A stretch of 64,000 nucleotides of DNA from Amycolatopsis sp. 195334CR. GTDB taxonomy: Bacteria > Actinomycetota > Actinomycetes > Mycobacteriales > Pseudonocardiaceae. Below the pieces are notes generated by a model. That model was not told where the DNA came from. It was given only the letters and a program-made list of their open reading frames with translations, and did no database searches. The stretch spans positions 2,666,001-2,730,000 of the forward strand of contig NZ_JAFJMJ010000002.1 in the NCBI RefSeq assembly GCF_017309385.1, given 5' to 3'. The translations under genes were made by a program, and so were the position numbers. This document shows positions 38,886-47,576 of the stretch, in pieces; position 1 is the stretch's first letter, and each line of letters starts with the position of its first letter.

Positions 38886-39719
38886 TCAGTGCTGAAGCAG
38901 GCGCAACAGCCGGGCCACCTCGCCGGCCACCGCTTCCCGGCCCGCGCTGAGGTACTTGCGCGGGTCGACCGTGTCCGGGCGGTCCGCGAGCTGGTCGCGC
39001 ACCCCGGCGGTGAACACCTTGTTCAGCTGCGTGGCGACGTTGATCTTCGTCAGCCCCCGTGCCACGGCGGTGGCCAGGTCCTCGTCGGCCACGCCGGACG
39101 AGCCGTGCAGCACCAACGGCACCGGGACCTCCTGGTGCAGGGCGCTGATCAGGTCGAAGTCGAGTTCGGCGTCCCTGGTGAGCATCGCGTGCGAACTGCC
39201 GACGGCGACCGCCAGCGCGTTCACCCCGGTCGACTCGACGAACGCGCGCGCCTGGGCCGGATCGGTCCGCGCACCGGGCGCGTGCACCCCGTCCTTGCCG
39301 CCCACCTCACCGAGTTCGGCCTCCACCCACACCCCCTGGGCGTGGCAGTACGCCGCCACCTCCCTGGTCGCCGCCACGTTGTCCGCGTAGTCCAATGTGG
39401 ACCCGTCGTACATCACCGAGCCGAAGCCGAGTTCCACCGCCTCGTGCACCAGTTCCGGCTCGTCGGCGTGGTCGAGGTGCACCGCGACCGGCACGTCCGC
39501 ACCACGCGCCGCGGCCACCGCGGCGGCCCCGATCGGGGCGAGCGAGCCGTGGTAGCGCACCGCGTTCTGGCTCAGCTGCAGGATGACCGGCAGCCCGGCC
39601 CGCTCGGCGCCGTCGACGATCGCGCTGATGTGCTCCAGCAGGATGGCGTTGAACGCACCGCAGCCGGTGCCGAGTTCGGCCGCCGGCCCGACGATGTCAC
39701 CCGTTGACACCAGTGGCAT
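38886..39719 (-). CDS. Class II ketose-bisphosphate aldolase (tagatose/fructose type)
   Basis: A zinc aldolase of 277 residues that splits tagatose- or fructose-1,6-bisphosphate to dihydroxyacetone phosphate and glyceraldehyde 3-phosphate. Motifs: VAVHLDHADEPEL (zinc histidine and catalytic aspartate), VEAELGEVGGKDGV, VPLVLHGSSGVADEDL and GLTKINVATQLNKVF. It is the last gene of the isomerase-kinase-aldolase operon and overlaps the kinase by 23 bases. The GatY/KbaY-type role on tagatose is favoured by the neighbours, not proved by sequence. Confidence 0.9.
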   Translation of the reverse strand: MPLVSTGDIVGPAAELGTGCGAFNAILLEHISAIVDGAERAGLPVILQLSQNAVRYHGSLAPIGAAAVAAARGADVPVAVHLDHADEPELVHEAVELGFGSVMYDGSTLDYADNVAATREVAAYCHAQGVWVEAELGEVGGKDGVHAPGARTDPAQARAFVESTGVNALAVAVGSSHAMLTRDAELDFDLISALHQEVPVPLVLHGSSGVADEDLATAVARGLTKINVATQLNKVFTAGVRDQLADRPDTVDPRKYLSAGREAVAGEVARLLRLLQH

Positions 39720-40602
39720 GGGTTTCCTCCACGGTCACGGCGCCCACTTCGCGCCGGTAGTGATCAAGATCGACGTCGCCGGCCAGCGGGCCGAGCACCG
39801 CGGCGGCGGACAACGCCACGGCGTGCCGCAGCACCGCGGGCCAGTCCTGGTGCAGGTTCAGCGCGATGCCCGCCACCGCCGCGTCCCCGGCGCCGGTGGT
39901 GTTGCCGTCCAGTGCGCGCGAGGGCCGCGCGAGCCAGGTTCCCCGCTCGGTGACGGCCAGCATTCCCTCCGCGCCTTGGGAAACGAGCACCGCGCCCGCG
40001 CCCCGCGCGCGCAGTTCGTGGGGATCGTCGGTGAGCTCACGCAGTTCGTCCGCGTTGGGCTTCACCACGTCCGGTCCCGCCTTGATGCCTTCCCGCAGTG
40101 CGTCGCCCGAGGTGTCCAGCACCACCGGCACTCCGGCCTTCCTGGCCAGGCCGATGAGCCGCGCGTAGCCGTCGGCGGGCACACCGGGTGGCAGGCTGCC
40201 GGAACAGACCAGCGCGCTCGCGTGGTCGAGCTGCCGCGCCACCTCCTCCGCCAGCTCGTTCCATTCCACTTCGGACAGCCGGGGCCCGGGTTCGTTGACC
40301 AGGGTGACCTCGCCGGGCGCCACCAGCGCCGTGGTGCGGCGGGTGACCCCGGCGATCGCGGTCAGCCGATGCGGAATGCCCGCCGCGGTCAGGTCCTCGC
40401 GGATCAGTTCGGCGTCGGTGCCGCCGACCGAGCCCAGCGCCAGCACCGGGTGGCCGAGCGCGTGCAGCACCCTGGCCACGTTGACGCCCTTGCCCCCGGC
40501 CCGTTTCCGCACCTCGGCCGGCCGGATGACGGCACCGGGTTCCAGTGCGCCGACCCGGTAGGTGACGTCCAGCGCGGGATTGGCGGTGACCGTGACGATC
40601 AC
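39697..40602 (-). CDS. PfkB-family hexose-phosphate kinase (tagatose-6-P / fructose-1-P type)
   Basis: A ribokinase-like sugar-phosphate kinase of 301 residues: MIVTVTANPALDVTYRV, the RAGGKGVNVARVLHALG substrate loop, and the anion hole/catalytic aspartate in GNTTGAGDAAVAG. It groups with the LacC/FruK-type enzymes by length and N-terminus. The GTG start at 40602 shares one base with the stop of the SIS gene (TAGTG). Predicted to make tagatose 1,6-bisphosphate for the aldolase downstream (inference). Confidence 0.9.
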   Translation of the reverse strand: MIVTVTANPALDVTYRVGALEPGAVIRPAEVRKRAGGKGVNVARVLHALGHPVLALGSVGGTDAELIREDLTAAGIPHRLTAIAGVTRRTTALVAPGEVTLVNEPGPRLSEVEWNELAEEVARQLDHASALVCSGSLPPGVPADGYARLIGLARKAGVPVVLDTSGDALREGIKAGPDVVKPNADELRELTDDPHELRARGAGAVLVSQGAEGMLAVTERGTWLARPSRALDGNTTGAGDAAVAGIALNLHQDWPAVLRHAVALSAAAVLGPLAGDVDLDHYRREVGAVTVEETHATGVNG

Positions 40603-41471
40603 TACGCGAGCACTACGGAACGGGTGAGGTTGCGGGGGTTGTCCGGGTCGAGGCCGCGGTCCGCGGCCAGCGCACCGGCCAGGCGCTGGGCCCGCACCAG
40701 ATCGGCCATCGGGTCCAGGTCGTCGTCGACGAACAACGCGCCCGCCGCCCGGACCTGGTCGGCCAGTCCCTCCGGTGCGGTGCCGAACATCCAGGTCACG
40801 CGGCCCGGCTCGGCGATGCTGATCGGCCCGTGGCGGTACTCCAGCGCCGGGTAGGACTCCGCCCAGCTGACCGAGGCTTCGCGCAGTTTGAGCGCGGCTT
40901 CGGCGGCCAGGCCGACGGTCCAGCCGGTGCCCAGGAAGGTGAACTGCCCGGCCGCCCGCACGTCGGTGTCCACAGTGGTCTCCAGCACGCGCTCGGCGTC
41001 GGCGATGGCGCGGTCCAGGTTCTCGCCGAGGTGCGCGCGGAGCAGGGCCAGCGTCGCGGTGGCGAACCGGGTCTGCACCACGGAACGCTCGTCGCTGAAG
41101 GACAGGTCGACCACCGCGCCCGCGACGGCTTCGATCTCGGCGGGCACGCCGGTGAGCACCGTGGCCGGGGTGTCCAGCTGCCCGAGCAGCCGGTGGATCT
41201 CCGTGGTGGTGCCGGACCTGCTGATCGCGAGCACCTGGTCGTACCGCCTGCCGAGCGGGAACTCCGAGGCGGCGAACGCGTCGGTTTCGCCGAGCCCGGC
41301 GCGTTCCCGCAGCGCGGCGTAGGCCTGCGCGACGAACCACGAGGTCCCGCAGCCGACCACGGCCACCCGGCGGCCCGGGCGCGGCAGCAGGCCCTCCACG
41401 TCGGCGGCGAGTTCCACGGCTTGGCGCCAGTGCGCGGGCTGGCTGGCGATCTCCGCATCCATCTCTGACAT
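40602..41471 (-). CDS. SIS-domain sugar isomerase/deaminase (AgaS-like)
   Basis: A 289-residue protein with two SIS domains: VAVVGCGTSWFVAQAYAAL and LAISRSGTTTEIHRLLG in the first, FTFLGTGWTVGLAAEAALKL and SYPALEYRHGPISI in the second, as in AgaS and the isomerase half of GlmS. AgaS converts galactosamine 6-phosphate to tagatose 6-phosphate and ammonia, which suits a locus releasing GalNAc. The ATG at 41471 is seven bases from the -10 box, so it is read as leaderless; ATG 41462 and GTG 41519 are alternatives. Confidence 0.85.
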   Translation of the reverse strand: MSEMDAEIASQPAHWRQAVELAADVEGLLPRPGRRVAVVGCGTSWFVAQAYAALRERAGLGETDAFAASEFPLGRRYDQVLAISRSGTTTEIHRLLGQLDTPATVLTGVPAEIEAVAGAVVDLSFSDERSVVQTRFATATLALLRAHLGENLDRAIADAERVLETTVDTDVRAAGQFTFLGTGWTVGLAAEAALKLREASVSWAESYPALEYRHGPISIAEPGRVTWMFGTAPEGLADQVRAAGALFVDDDLDPMADLVRAQRLAGALAADRGLDPDNPRNLTRSVVLA

Positions 41472-41478
41472 GAGGATC

Positions 41479-41519
41479 AGCGTAGTTGCGTGTTTTTGCT
41501 CGGTCAATCGCTCTTTCAC
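41479..41519 (-). promoter_or_regulatory. Promoter and putative DeoR site for SIS-kinase-aldolase operon
   Basis: On the minus strand TTGACC (41502-41507) and TACGCT (41479-41484) are 17 bases apart, with the gene's ATG only seven bases past the -10 box. Immediately upstream of the -35 box lies GTGAAAGAGC (41510-41519), related to GTGAAACAAG and TTGAACGAAG at the other two promoters of the locus. Confidence 0.58.
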
Positions 41520-41548
41520 GCATCTTCGCGCATGACTAACTCGGGCTT

Positions 41549-42067
41549 ATGCTCAACGGCATGAAGCGGACCTCTTTTGCCAGGTGGCCGTGCTCGATCG
41601 CGCGCACCATGGACCTGTTCGGTGACCAGTGGAGCCCGCTGGTGCTGCGCGAGAGCTTCTACGGCATCCGCCGCTTCGATGACTTCCAGCGGGAACTGGG
41701 CATCCCGCGCAACACCCTGGCCGACCGGCTCAAGCGGCTGGTCGACGAAGGCCTGCTGGAGAAGCGCGCCTACCAGGACGAGCCGGTCCGCTACGACTAC
41801 CTGCTCACCGAGATGGGCCGCGACTTCTTCGACGTGCTCGTGGTGATGTCGCGCTGGGGCGATCGCTGGCTGTCCGGCCCGGAAGGCCCGCCGGTGCGGA
41901 TGCACCACCTGGACTGCGGGCACGACACGCACGCCGAAGTGGTCTGCGCCGCCTGCGGGGAGCCGCTCGACCCCGCGCGGATCCGCATGCGCACCGGCCC
42001 CGGTTATCCCGAGGGCCTCAAGGACCGCCCGGACGTCCGGCGCCGGTTCGACGACTTGACAGGGTAA
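41549..42067 (+). CDS. HxlR-family transcriptional regulator
   Basis: A 172-residue winged-helix regulator. HxlR motifs: ARTMDLFGDQWSPLVLRESF and FQRELGIPRNTLADRLKRLVDEGLLEK, then a C-terminal part with two cysteine pairs (LDCGH, VCAACGEPL) that resembles a zinc-ribbon-like tail. The conserved cysteine in RWPCSIART may sense redox or electrophiles as in HypR-type relatives. Start at ATG 41549 or 41561. It heads a stretch with SRPBCC and LLM genes on the same strand. Confidence 0.9.
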   Translation: MLNGMKRTSFARWPCSIARTMDLFGDQWSPLVLRESFYGIRRFDDFQRELGIPRNTLADRLKRLVDEGLLEKRAYQDEPVRYDYLLTEMGRDFFDVLVVMSRWGDRWLSGPEGPPVRMHHLDCGHDTHAEVVCAACGEPLDPARIRMRTGPGYPEGLKDRPDVRRRFDDLTG

Positions 42068-42128
42068 GTCCAATTACGAAACTCTGGAGCTCAGAGGGCA
42101 CTTTCCCCGGAGCTGAGGAGGTCGCGCG

Positions 42129-42632
42129 ATGGAGTGGACGGGCGCACGGTACGCGGACGCACCGACCATCGAGCAGCGGATCCGCATCGCGGCGCCACCC
42201 GAGCGCGTCTGGGAGCTGGTGTCCGACATCGAGCTGCAGCCGCGGATCAGCACCGAGCTGCAGGCCGTCGAATGGCTGGACGACGGCGCGCCGGCGATCG
42301 GCGCGCGTTTTGTCGGCCGCAACGAGCACCCGTCGTTCGGCAAGTGGGAGACCACCTCCTACGTGGTCGGGTACGAGCCGGGCCGCACGTTCGCCTGGGC
42401 GGTCTCCGATCCGGCGAAGCCGTCGGCGAGCTGGCGGTTCAGCCTGGAACCGGCCGAGGACGGCACCGAGCTGAGCCAGTGGATGCAGATGGGGCCGGGT
42501 CCGTCGGGCCTGTCGTTCGCGATCGAGCGCATGCCCGAGAAGGAGCAGAAGATCGTCTTCGTCCGCCTGCGCGAGCTGGAGAACGCCATCCTCGCCAACC
42601 TCGACGCGATCAAGAAGCTGGCCGAGGCCTGA
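42129..42632 (+). CDS. SRPBCC-family protein
   Basis: A 167-residue START/Bet v1-like lipid- or polyketide-binding protein: TIEQRIRIAAPPERVWELVSD at the N-terminus and WRFSLEPAEDGTELSQWMQ further on, ending with a long C-terminal helix. Cytoplasmic. It is followed with a one-base stop/start overlap (TGATG) by an LLM oxidoreductase, so the pair is coupled. Ligand unknown. Confidence 0.85.
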   Translation: MEWTGARYADAPTIEQRIRIAAPPERVWELVSDIELQPRISTELQAVEWLDDGAPAIGARFVGRNEHPSFGKWETTSYVVGYEPGRTFAWAVSDPAKPSASWRFSLEPAEDGTELSQWMQMGPGPSGLSFAIERMPEKEQKIVFVRLRELENAILANLDAIKKLAEA

Positions 42633-43675
42633 TGCGCACCGCGACGACCATCGAAGCCTCGGGTGGCCCGTGGCCGGAGGTGGTCGATTTTGTGGTGGAG
42701 GCCGAAAAGCTCGGCCTCGACGTGTGCTGGGTCGCCGAAGCCTGGGGCTCCGACGCACCCTCTCCCCTGGGTTTCCTGGCCGCGCGCACCGAACGGATGC
42801 TGCTCGGTTCGGGCATCATCCAGCTCGGCACGCGCACGCCCGCGGCGATCGCGCAGACCGCCATCACGCTGTCGAACATCTCGGGCGGGCGGTTCCTGCT
42901 CGGCCTCGGCCCGTCGGGGCCGCAGGTCATCGAAGGGCTGCACGGGGTTCCGTTCGCCCGCCCGCTGACCCGGATGCGGGAAACCGTGGAGATCGTGCGT
43001 GCCGCGTTCACCGGCGAGAAACTGCGTCATTCCGGTTCGGCTTTCGAAATCCCGCTGCCCGGTGAAGCCCGTCCCATGCGCCTTTCGGTCAAACCCGAGC
43101 ATCCGATTCCCCTGTACCTCGCCACGCTTTCACCGCGCATGCTCCGGCTCACCGGGGAAATCGCGGACGGCTGGCTCGGCACCAGTTTTGTGCCGGAAGG
43201 CGCCGCGGAAGCCTATTTCCGCCACCTCGACGACGGTTTGGCCTCGGCCGGTCGCACGCGAGCCGATCTCGATGTGTGCCAAGGCGCCGAGGTCGCCTTC
43301 GCCGCCGACGAGGACGCGCTCCGGGAGATGATCGCGGGTCGTAAAATGGAGCTGGCGTTCAGCCTGGGCGGAATGGGTTCCGCCGGGAGCAATTTCTACA
43401 ACGACGCCTACAGCAGGCAGGGCTGGGCCGAAGTAGCCGCGGAAGTGCGTTCGCGGTGGCTTTCCGGAGATCGGACGGGCGCGGCTTCGGTGGTCACGGA
43501 TGAAATGGTGCTCGGCACCACGTTGATCGGGACCGAGGAAATGGTGCGCGAGCGGCTGGCGGTGTGGCGTGACGCCGGGGTCGACACCGTCCGGCTGTAC
43601 CCGGCGGGTGACACCCTCGACGCCCGGCTCGACACGCTGGGACGGGCGTTGCAGTTGGTCGGCGACTTGGCTTGA
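42632..43675 (+). CDS. LLM-class F420-dependent oxidoreductase (second copy)
   Basis: A 347-residue luciferase-like oxidoreductase, clearly related to the one at 15801 (VAEAWGSDAPSPLGFLAART; GGRFLLGLGPSGPQVIEGLHG). It lacks the first beta-strand residues of the other copy, beginning MRTATTIEASGGPWPEVVDF. ATG 42632 overlaps the SRPBCC stop by one base. Coupling with an SRPBCC protein suggests both act on a bulky hydrophobic substrate (inference). Confidence 0.87.
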   Translation: MRTATTIEASGGPWPEVVDFVVEAEKLGLDVCWVAEAWGSDAPSPLGFLAARTERMLLGSGIIQLGTRTPAAIAQTAITLSNISGGRFLLGLGPSGPQVIEGLHGVPFARPLTRMRETVEIVRAAFTGEKLRHSGSAFEIPLPGEARPMRLSVKPEHPIPLYLATLSPRMLRLTGEIADGWLGTSFVPEGAAEAYFRHLDDGLASAGRTRADLDVCQGAEVAFAADEDALREMIAGRKMELAFSLGGMGSAGSNFYNDAYSRQGWAEVAAEVRSRWLSGDRTGAASVVTDEMVLGTTLIGTEEMVRERLAVWRDAGVDTVRLYPAGDTLDARLDTLGRALQLVGDLA

Positions 43676-43693
43676 GCGGGTCGCCGAGGCCCA

Positions 43694-44425
43694 TCAGGCG
43701 ATTCCTCCGTTGGCCCGGACGACCTGGCCGTTGATCCAGCGCGCGGGCCCGGCCAGGAACGAGACCAGTTCGGCGATGTCGGCCGGGGTGCCGAGCCGGT
43801 TCAGCGGCGGCTGCGCGGCCATCCTCGCGATGGTCTCCTCGTCCTTGCCGTCGAGGAAGAGCGCGGTCGCGGTGGGTCCGGGCGCCACGGCGTTGACGGT
43901 GATGTCCCGGCCGCGCAGTTCGCGGGCCAGGATCAGGGTGATCGCCTCGACTGCCCCCTTCGACGCCGCGTACCCGGCGTACCCCGGGAGCGCCAGCGCG
44001 AGCACGGACGTGGAGAAGTTGATGATCGCGCCACCGTCGCGCACGCGGCGGGCCGCCTGCTGGTCGACCACGAAGGTGCCGCGGATGTTGGTGTGGTGCA
44101 TGCTGTCGAGCTCGGCGAGGTCGAGGTCCGCGAGCGGGGCGAGCACCATGCGGCCCGCGGCGTGAACCACCACGTCCACTCCCCCGAACTCGGCTTCCGC
44201 GCGGTCGAACACCGCCGCGACGGCCTGCTCGTCGCCGACGTCGGCCCTGGCCGCGATCGCCCGGCCACCGCCGGCGGTGATCTTCTCGACCGCCGCGTTC
44301 GCCTCGGCCTCGTTGCCCGCGTAGACGACCACCACGGCCATCCCGTCCGCGGCGAGCCGTTCGGCGGCCTCGCGGCCGATCCCGCGCGAGCCCCCGGTCA
44401 CGACCGCCACCCGCTGTTCCGTCAT
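43694..44425 (-). CDS. SDR-family oxidoreductase
   Basis: A classical short-chain dehydrogenase of 243 residues: cofactor motif VVTGGSRGIGREAAERL, NNAG-position variant VVHAAGRMVLAP, catalytic Tyr-Lys in YAGYAASKGAVEAI and the C-terminal GPARWINGQVVRANGG. Divergent from an NmrA-like gene across a 130-base region that contains a dyad. No separate regulator adjoins, so one of the neighbours outside this pair may control it. Confidence 0.92.
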   Translation of the reverse strand: MTEQRVAVVTGGSRGIGREAAERLAADGMAVVVVYAGNEAEANAAVEKITAGGGRAIAARADVGDEQAVAAVFDRAEAEFGGVDVVVHAAGRMVLAPLADLDLAELDSMHHTNIRGTFVVDQQAARRVRDGGAIINFSTSVLALALPGYAGYAASKGAVEAITLILARELRGRDITVNAVAPGPTATALFLDGKDEETIARMAAQPPLNRLGTPADIAELVSFLAGPARWINGQVVRANGGIA

Positions 44426-44464
44426 GTCCGCCGTCCCTTCGAAGCGTTGCTAACAACTTTACGG

Positions 44465-44512
44465 TATCACCGCTACTTAACCGTCGCTACCCATTTTTTG
44501 ATAGCGTTGATA
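44465..44512. promoter_or_regulatory. Inverted repeat between SDR and NmrA-like genes
   Basis: TATCACCGCTA (44465-44475) and TAGCGTTGATA (44502-44512) are inverted copies with one mismatch in 11. A third related unit CGCTAC lies at 44485-44490. The region is notably AT-rich for this genome (a T6 run at 44494-44499), so it probably contains promoters and a shared operator. Confidence 0.5.
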
Positions 44513-44555
44513 TTGTGGTCACCCCGTGGCCACAACCCTGGGTACCGTCCGGGAC

Positions 44556-45431
44556 ATGACTTCTCTCAACCGGAAGATCGTGGTCACCACCCCCACCGGG
44601 CAGGTGGGCTCCCGAGTTGTGCGGCTGCTGCTCCAGGCGGGGGTGCGCCCGACGCTGTTGCTGCGGGACGCGGGCAAGCTCGATCCGGAGACGCGGGCCG
44701 GGGTGGAGGTCGCGGAAGGCGACCAGACGAACGCCGACTTCGTCGTCGAGGCGACGCGGGGCGCCGACGCGTTGTTCTGGGTGAGTCCGCCGGGCACCGG
44801 CGAGGACCCCGTCGAGGCCTACGCCCGGCTCGGCGCGAACGCGGCGCTCGCCGTGCGGGAGAACGGCATCGCGCACACCGTGTTCCAGAGCAGCATCGGC
44901 GCGGAGAAACGGCACGGCGTCGGCGAAATCGACGGGCTGGCGCGCACCGAGGAACTGCTGAACGACACCGCCGGCGCGGTGACCCTCCTGCGGTGCGGTT
45001 ACTTCTTCAGCAACCTGCTGGCCGACACCGAGTCGCTGCGCGCGGGCGTCCTCCGCACGCCGTGGCCGCTCGACCACGCGATGCCGTGGGTCGACCCGCG
45101 TGACATCGGCGAGGTCGCCGCGGCCCGGTTGCTGTCCGCGGACTGGCAGGGCAAGCAGGTCCGGGCCGTGCACGGCCCGGAGGACCTGACCTTCGCGCGG
45201 GTCGCCGAAATCCTGGGCGGGGTGCTGGGCCACGAGGTCAAACCGGAGCAGCTCTCCGACGACGAGTTCCGCTCGATGCTGACTTCCGTCGGCCTGCCCG
45301 CGGCCCAGGTCGACGGCATCGCCGGGATGTCGATCGGATTGACCGGCGACTTCGTGCCCGAGAACGCGCGCAGCGTTTTCACCACCACGCCGACGACCCT
45401 GGCTTCCTGGGCACAGGGGCAATTCGGGTAG
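44556..45431 (+). CDS. NmrA-like NAD(P)-binding protein
   Basis: An atypical short-chain reductase of 291 residues: MTSLNRKIVVTTPTGQVGSR, with the dinucleotide loop TPTGQVG, then ADALFWVSPPG and IAHTVFQSSIGAEKRHG. This layout matches NmrA/QorB-like proteins that bind NAD(P) and act as redox sensors or quinone reductases. The ATG at 44556 is preferred; a GTG at 44526 is in frame. Confidence 0.88.
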   Translation: MTSLNRKIVVTTPTGQVGSRVVRLLLQAGVRPTLLLRDAGKLDPETRAGVEVAEGDQTNADFVVEATRGADALFWVSPPGTGEDPVEAYARLGANAALAVRENGIAHTVFQSSIGAEKRHGVGEIDGLARTEELLNDTAGAVTLLRCGYFFSNLLADTESLRAGVLRTPWPLDHAMPWVDPRDIGEVAAARLLSADWQGKQVRAVHGPEDLTFARVAEILGGVLGHEVKPEQLSDDEFRSMLTSVGLPAAQVDGIAGMSIGLTGDFVPENARSVFTTTPTTLASWAQGQFG

Positions 45432-45501
45432 TTCCTTGCTCCGGAGACCACAAACGCGTCGGGCATGATGTGCACCGGGGCGCAGGTTTCCTTGTGGTGC
45501 C

Positions 45502-45531
45502 TTGAATCGGGGGTTCGCGCGCTCGTAGCCT
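45502..45531 (+). promoter_or_regulatory. Promoter for secreted 199-aa protein
   Basis: TTGAAT (45502-45507) and TAGCCT (45526-45531) are 18 bases apart, 45 bases before the GTG start at 45576, which has its own GGAGGTG ribosome site. Confidence 0.5.
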
Positions 45532-45575
45532 GCTCGGTGTCCGCACCGGGCAGGTCTCCCGTGTGGAGGTGCGCA

Positions 45576-46175
45576 GTGGCTCCCCGATTCCGGCGGCTCT
45601 TGGTGGCCGTCACAACCTTGGCCGCGTCACTGGTAGCCACCAGCGCCGAGGCGGCACCGGCGACCCAGCAGTTCCACAGCTCCGATCTCCAGCTCACCTG
45701 TGACTTCCCCGCGCTCGGTGCGCAGTACGTGGATGCCGCGGTGAGCTTCGAGGGACCGGCTTCGGTCTCCTCGGGCGACACGGTGCAGTTCTCCGCGCTC
45801 GTCGCGCACCTCGTCATCCCCCGCGACGTCGTGCAGGTCTACCAGGGTCTCGTCGCGGGCTTCCGCGCCACCGGCACCCCCACCATCGACGTGCAGGGCG
45901 GCTTCCCGAGTCCCATCAGCGTGACCGTGGCTTCGCCCTACCGGCCGCTCCCGATGCCGCCGGATGACCTCGTGCTCACCGCCTACCAGGATCCGGGCAC
46001 CACGATTCCGGCTGTCACCGCGGGCATGCCGGGCCAGACGATGGCCGCCTCACTCGACGCCTTCGCGGTCACCCTCGACGTAGACTTCGGCCTCGACCTC
46101 ACCCTGCAGGGCCCGTGCGTGCTCAACGCGAACCAGTACACCTGGTTCTATCCCTCCTTGCCCATCGGCTTTTGA
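45576..46175 (+). CDS. Secreted beta-rich protein of unknown function (DUF6801-like)
   Basis: A 199-residue exported protein. It starts at GTG 45576 with GGAGGTG just upstream; a signal peptide (PRFRRLLVAVTTLAASLVA, cut near AEAAPA) is followed by a beta-rich domain with two cysteines (LTCDFPALGAQYVDAAV; QGPCVLNANQYTWF). Weak likeness to actinomycete DUF6801-type secreted proteins; this assignment is tentative. No catalytic residues apparent. Confidence 0.72.
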   Translation: MAPRFRRLLVAVTTLAASLVATSAEAAPATQQFHSSDLQLTCDFPALGAQYVDAAVSFEGPASVSSGDTVQFSALVAHLVIPRDVVQVYQGLVAGFRATGTPTIDVQGGFPSPISVTVASPYRPLPMPPDDLVLTAYQDPGTTIPAVTAGMPGQTMAASLDAFAVTLDVDFGLDLTLQGPCVLNANQYTWFYPSLPIGF

Positions 46176-46211
46176 CGGAGCCGAGCGGGCCGCCCGCACG
46201 TCTTACCGGAC

Positions 46212-46580
46212 ATGGTCGAGGAGAAAGCGCCGTCCGGGCGCGGGATCGCGTTGACGCTGTGGTTGTCCGGCTACAGCGTGGCCGTGGTGGTCGTCGAGGT
46301 ACTGCTGGCCGTGCACGCGGTCGGTGAACTGGATCGCGGCCGGATGCTGCCGGTCGCGGTGGTGCTGGGCATGGTCGCGCTCCTCGGGGAGGCGGCGGCG
46401 CTGACCGGCCTGTGGTTCTGGCGGCGGTGGGGTGTGGGCCTGCTGGCCGGCTGCGTGGTGGTTCAGGTGGTGGCCGGGCTGATGGCCGAGGTCAACGGCG
46501 GCATCATCGCGGCGCGCATCGTGCTCGCGTGCGCACTGGTGTTCATGCTGATCCCCCGCTGGGAACGCCTCCGCGGCTGA
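46212..46580 (+). CDS. Small integral membrane protein
   Basis: A 122-residue protein with about four hydrophobic helices (LWLSGYSVAVVVVEVLLAV, MLPVAVVLGMVALLGEAAAL, WGVGLLAGCVVVQVVAGLMA and RIVLACALVFMLI), short loops and a basic C-terminus. No family recognised. It follows the secreted 199-residue protein by 36 bases and may be cotranscribed. Confidence 0.65.
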   Translation: MVEEKAPSGRGIALTLWLSGYSVAVVVVEVLLAVHAVGELDRGRMLPVAVVLGMVALLGEAAALTGLWFWRRWGVGLLAGCVVVQVVAGLMAEVNGGIIAARIVLACALVFMLIPRWERLRG

Positions 46581-46595
46581 CCTGGGCGATGCCGG

Positions 46596-47576
46596 TCAGG
46601 TCAGCCCGGCCATCGGGAAGCGGACTTCGGCCACGGGCCGCCGGGCGGTCAGCGGGCTCGGGTAGCCGTAGCCGACGCGCAGCAGGGTGTGGACCTGACC
46701 GGCGTCGTGGAACAGCGCGTCGATGCCGTCGCGGGTTTCCGGCGTTTCGAACGGCTGGGACAGGAACGAGGTCGACAGCCCGAGCGACGTCGCGGTGAGC
46801 AGGACCGCCTGCATGACCATGCCACCGTGGAGATCGGCGAGCGCGCCCTGCCCTCCGGACAGCACCGCCACCAGCAGCGGCTGCTGCTCGAAGGACCGCG
46901 GCGGGAGCGCCGGATTCGTGTGGGACGCGCGCTGCGGCAGCGCACCGGCCTCTCCGGCGGGCGGTGCGGCCGAGGACAACGGCACACCGTCGGCGCTCCC
47001 CTGCGGCCGCCGCGTCCACCGGGCCGACTCCGCCCGGAACGCCTCGTCACTGGCCTGCAGGAACTCCGCGCGCCGGGCCAGCGCGGCCACCGCGTCGTAC
47101 CGCCCGGACGGCTCCAGGTGCTCCAGCCTGCCGCCCTCGGCCAACGCCGCCGCGTTGAGCGCCGAACGCACCCCGGGCGGCACCGCCCGCTCCAGGAACG
47201 GCCGCCGGTTCGTGTGCCGGTGGAAGATCGACTGCGCGAGCTTGCGCTCCTCCAGCGTCGATCGGCGGTGCCCCTCGACGTGGACCTCGGCGAGGAAATC
47301 GGGCCTGGCCGGATCGGGCACCAGCCGGACGGCCGCCTCCCGGCCGTTCGACCGCAGCGCGAGCCGCAGGTTGAACAGGGCGGCACCACACGACAGCCGC
47401 GCTTGCCTGGCCTCGGGATCGGCGACGGTGAGCACCCGCTCCCGGTCCAGCCACACCGCGACACGATCACCGTCGACACCGAACGACCACGGCTGGGTGT
47501 TGTGCGGTGACGGGGCCCGTGTTGCCGCGTTCAGCGCCTGGTCCAGTTCGGTCGGCAACGGCAACGGCCGGTCCAT
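46596..47576 (-). CDS. Acg-family FMN nitroreductase-like protein
   Basis: A 326-residue protein of the Acg/Rv2032 nitroreductase-fold family: APSPHNTQPWSFGV near the N-terminus, HRHTNRRPF, and the C-terminal RVGYGYPSPLTARRPVAEV. In mycobacteria Acg belongs to the DosR hypoxia regulon and may sequester FMN rather than act catalytically. The ATG at 47576 shares one base with the stop of the universal stress gene (TGATG), so the two are coupled. Confidence 0.88.
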   Translation of the reverse strand: MDRPLPLPTELDQALNAATRAPSPHNTQPWSFGVDGDRVAVWLDRERVLTVADPEARQARLSCGAALFNLRLALRSNGREAAVRLVPDPARPDFLAEVHVEGHRRSTLEERKLAQSIFHRHTNRRPFLERAVPPGVRSALNAAALAEGGRLEHLEPSGRYDAVAALARRAEFLQASDEAFRAESARWTRRPQGSADGVPLSSAAPPAGEAGALPQRASHTNPALPPRSFEQQPLLVAVLSGGQGALADLHGGMVMQAVLLTATSLGLSTSFLSQPFETPETRDGIDALFHDAGQVHTLLRVGYGYPSPLTARRPVAEVRFPMAGLT

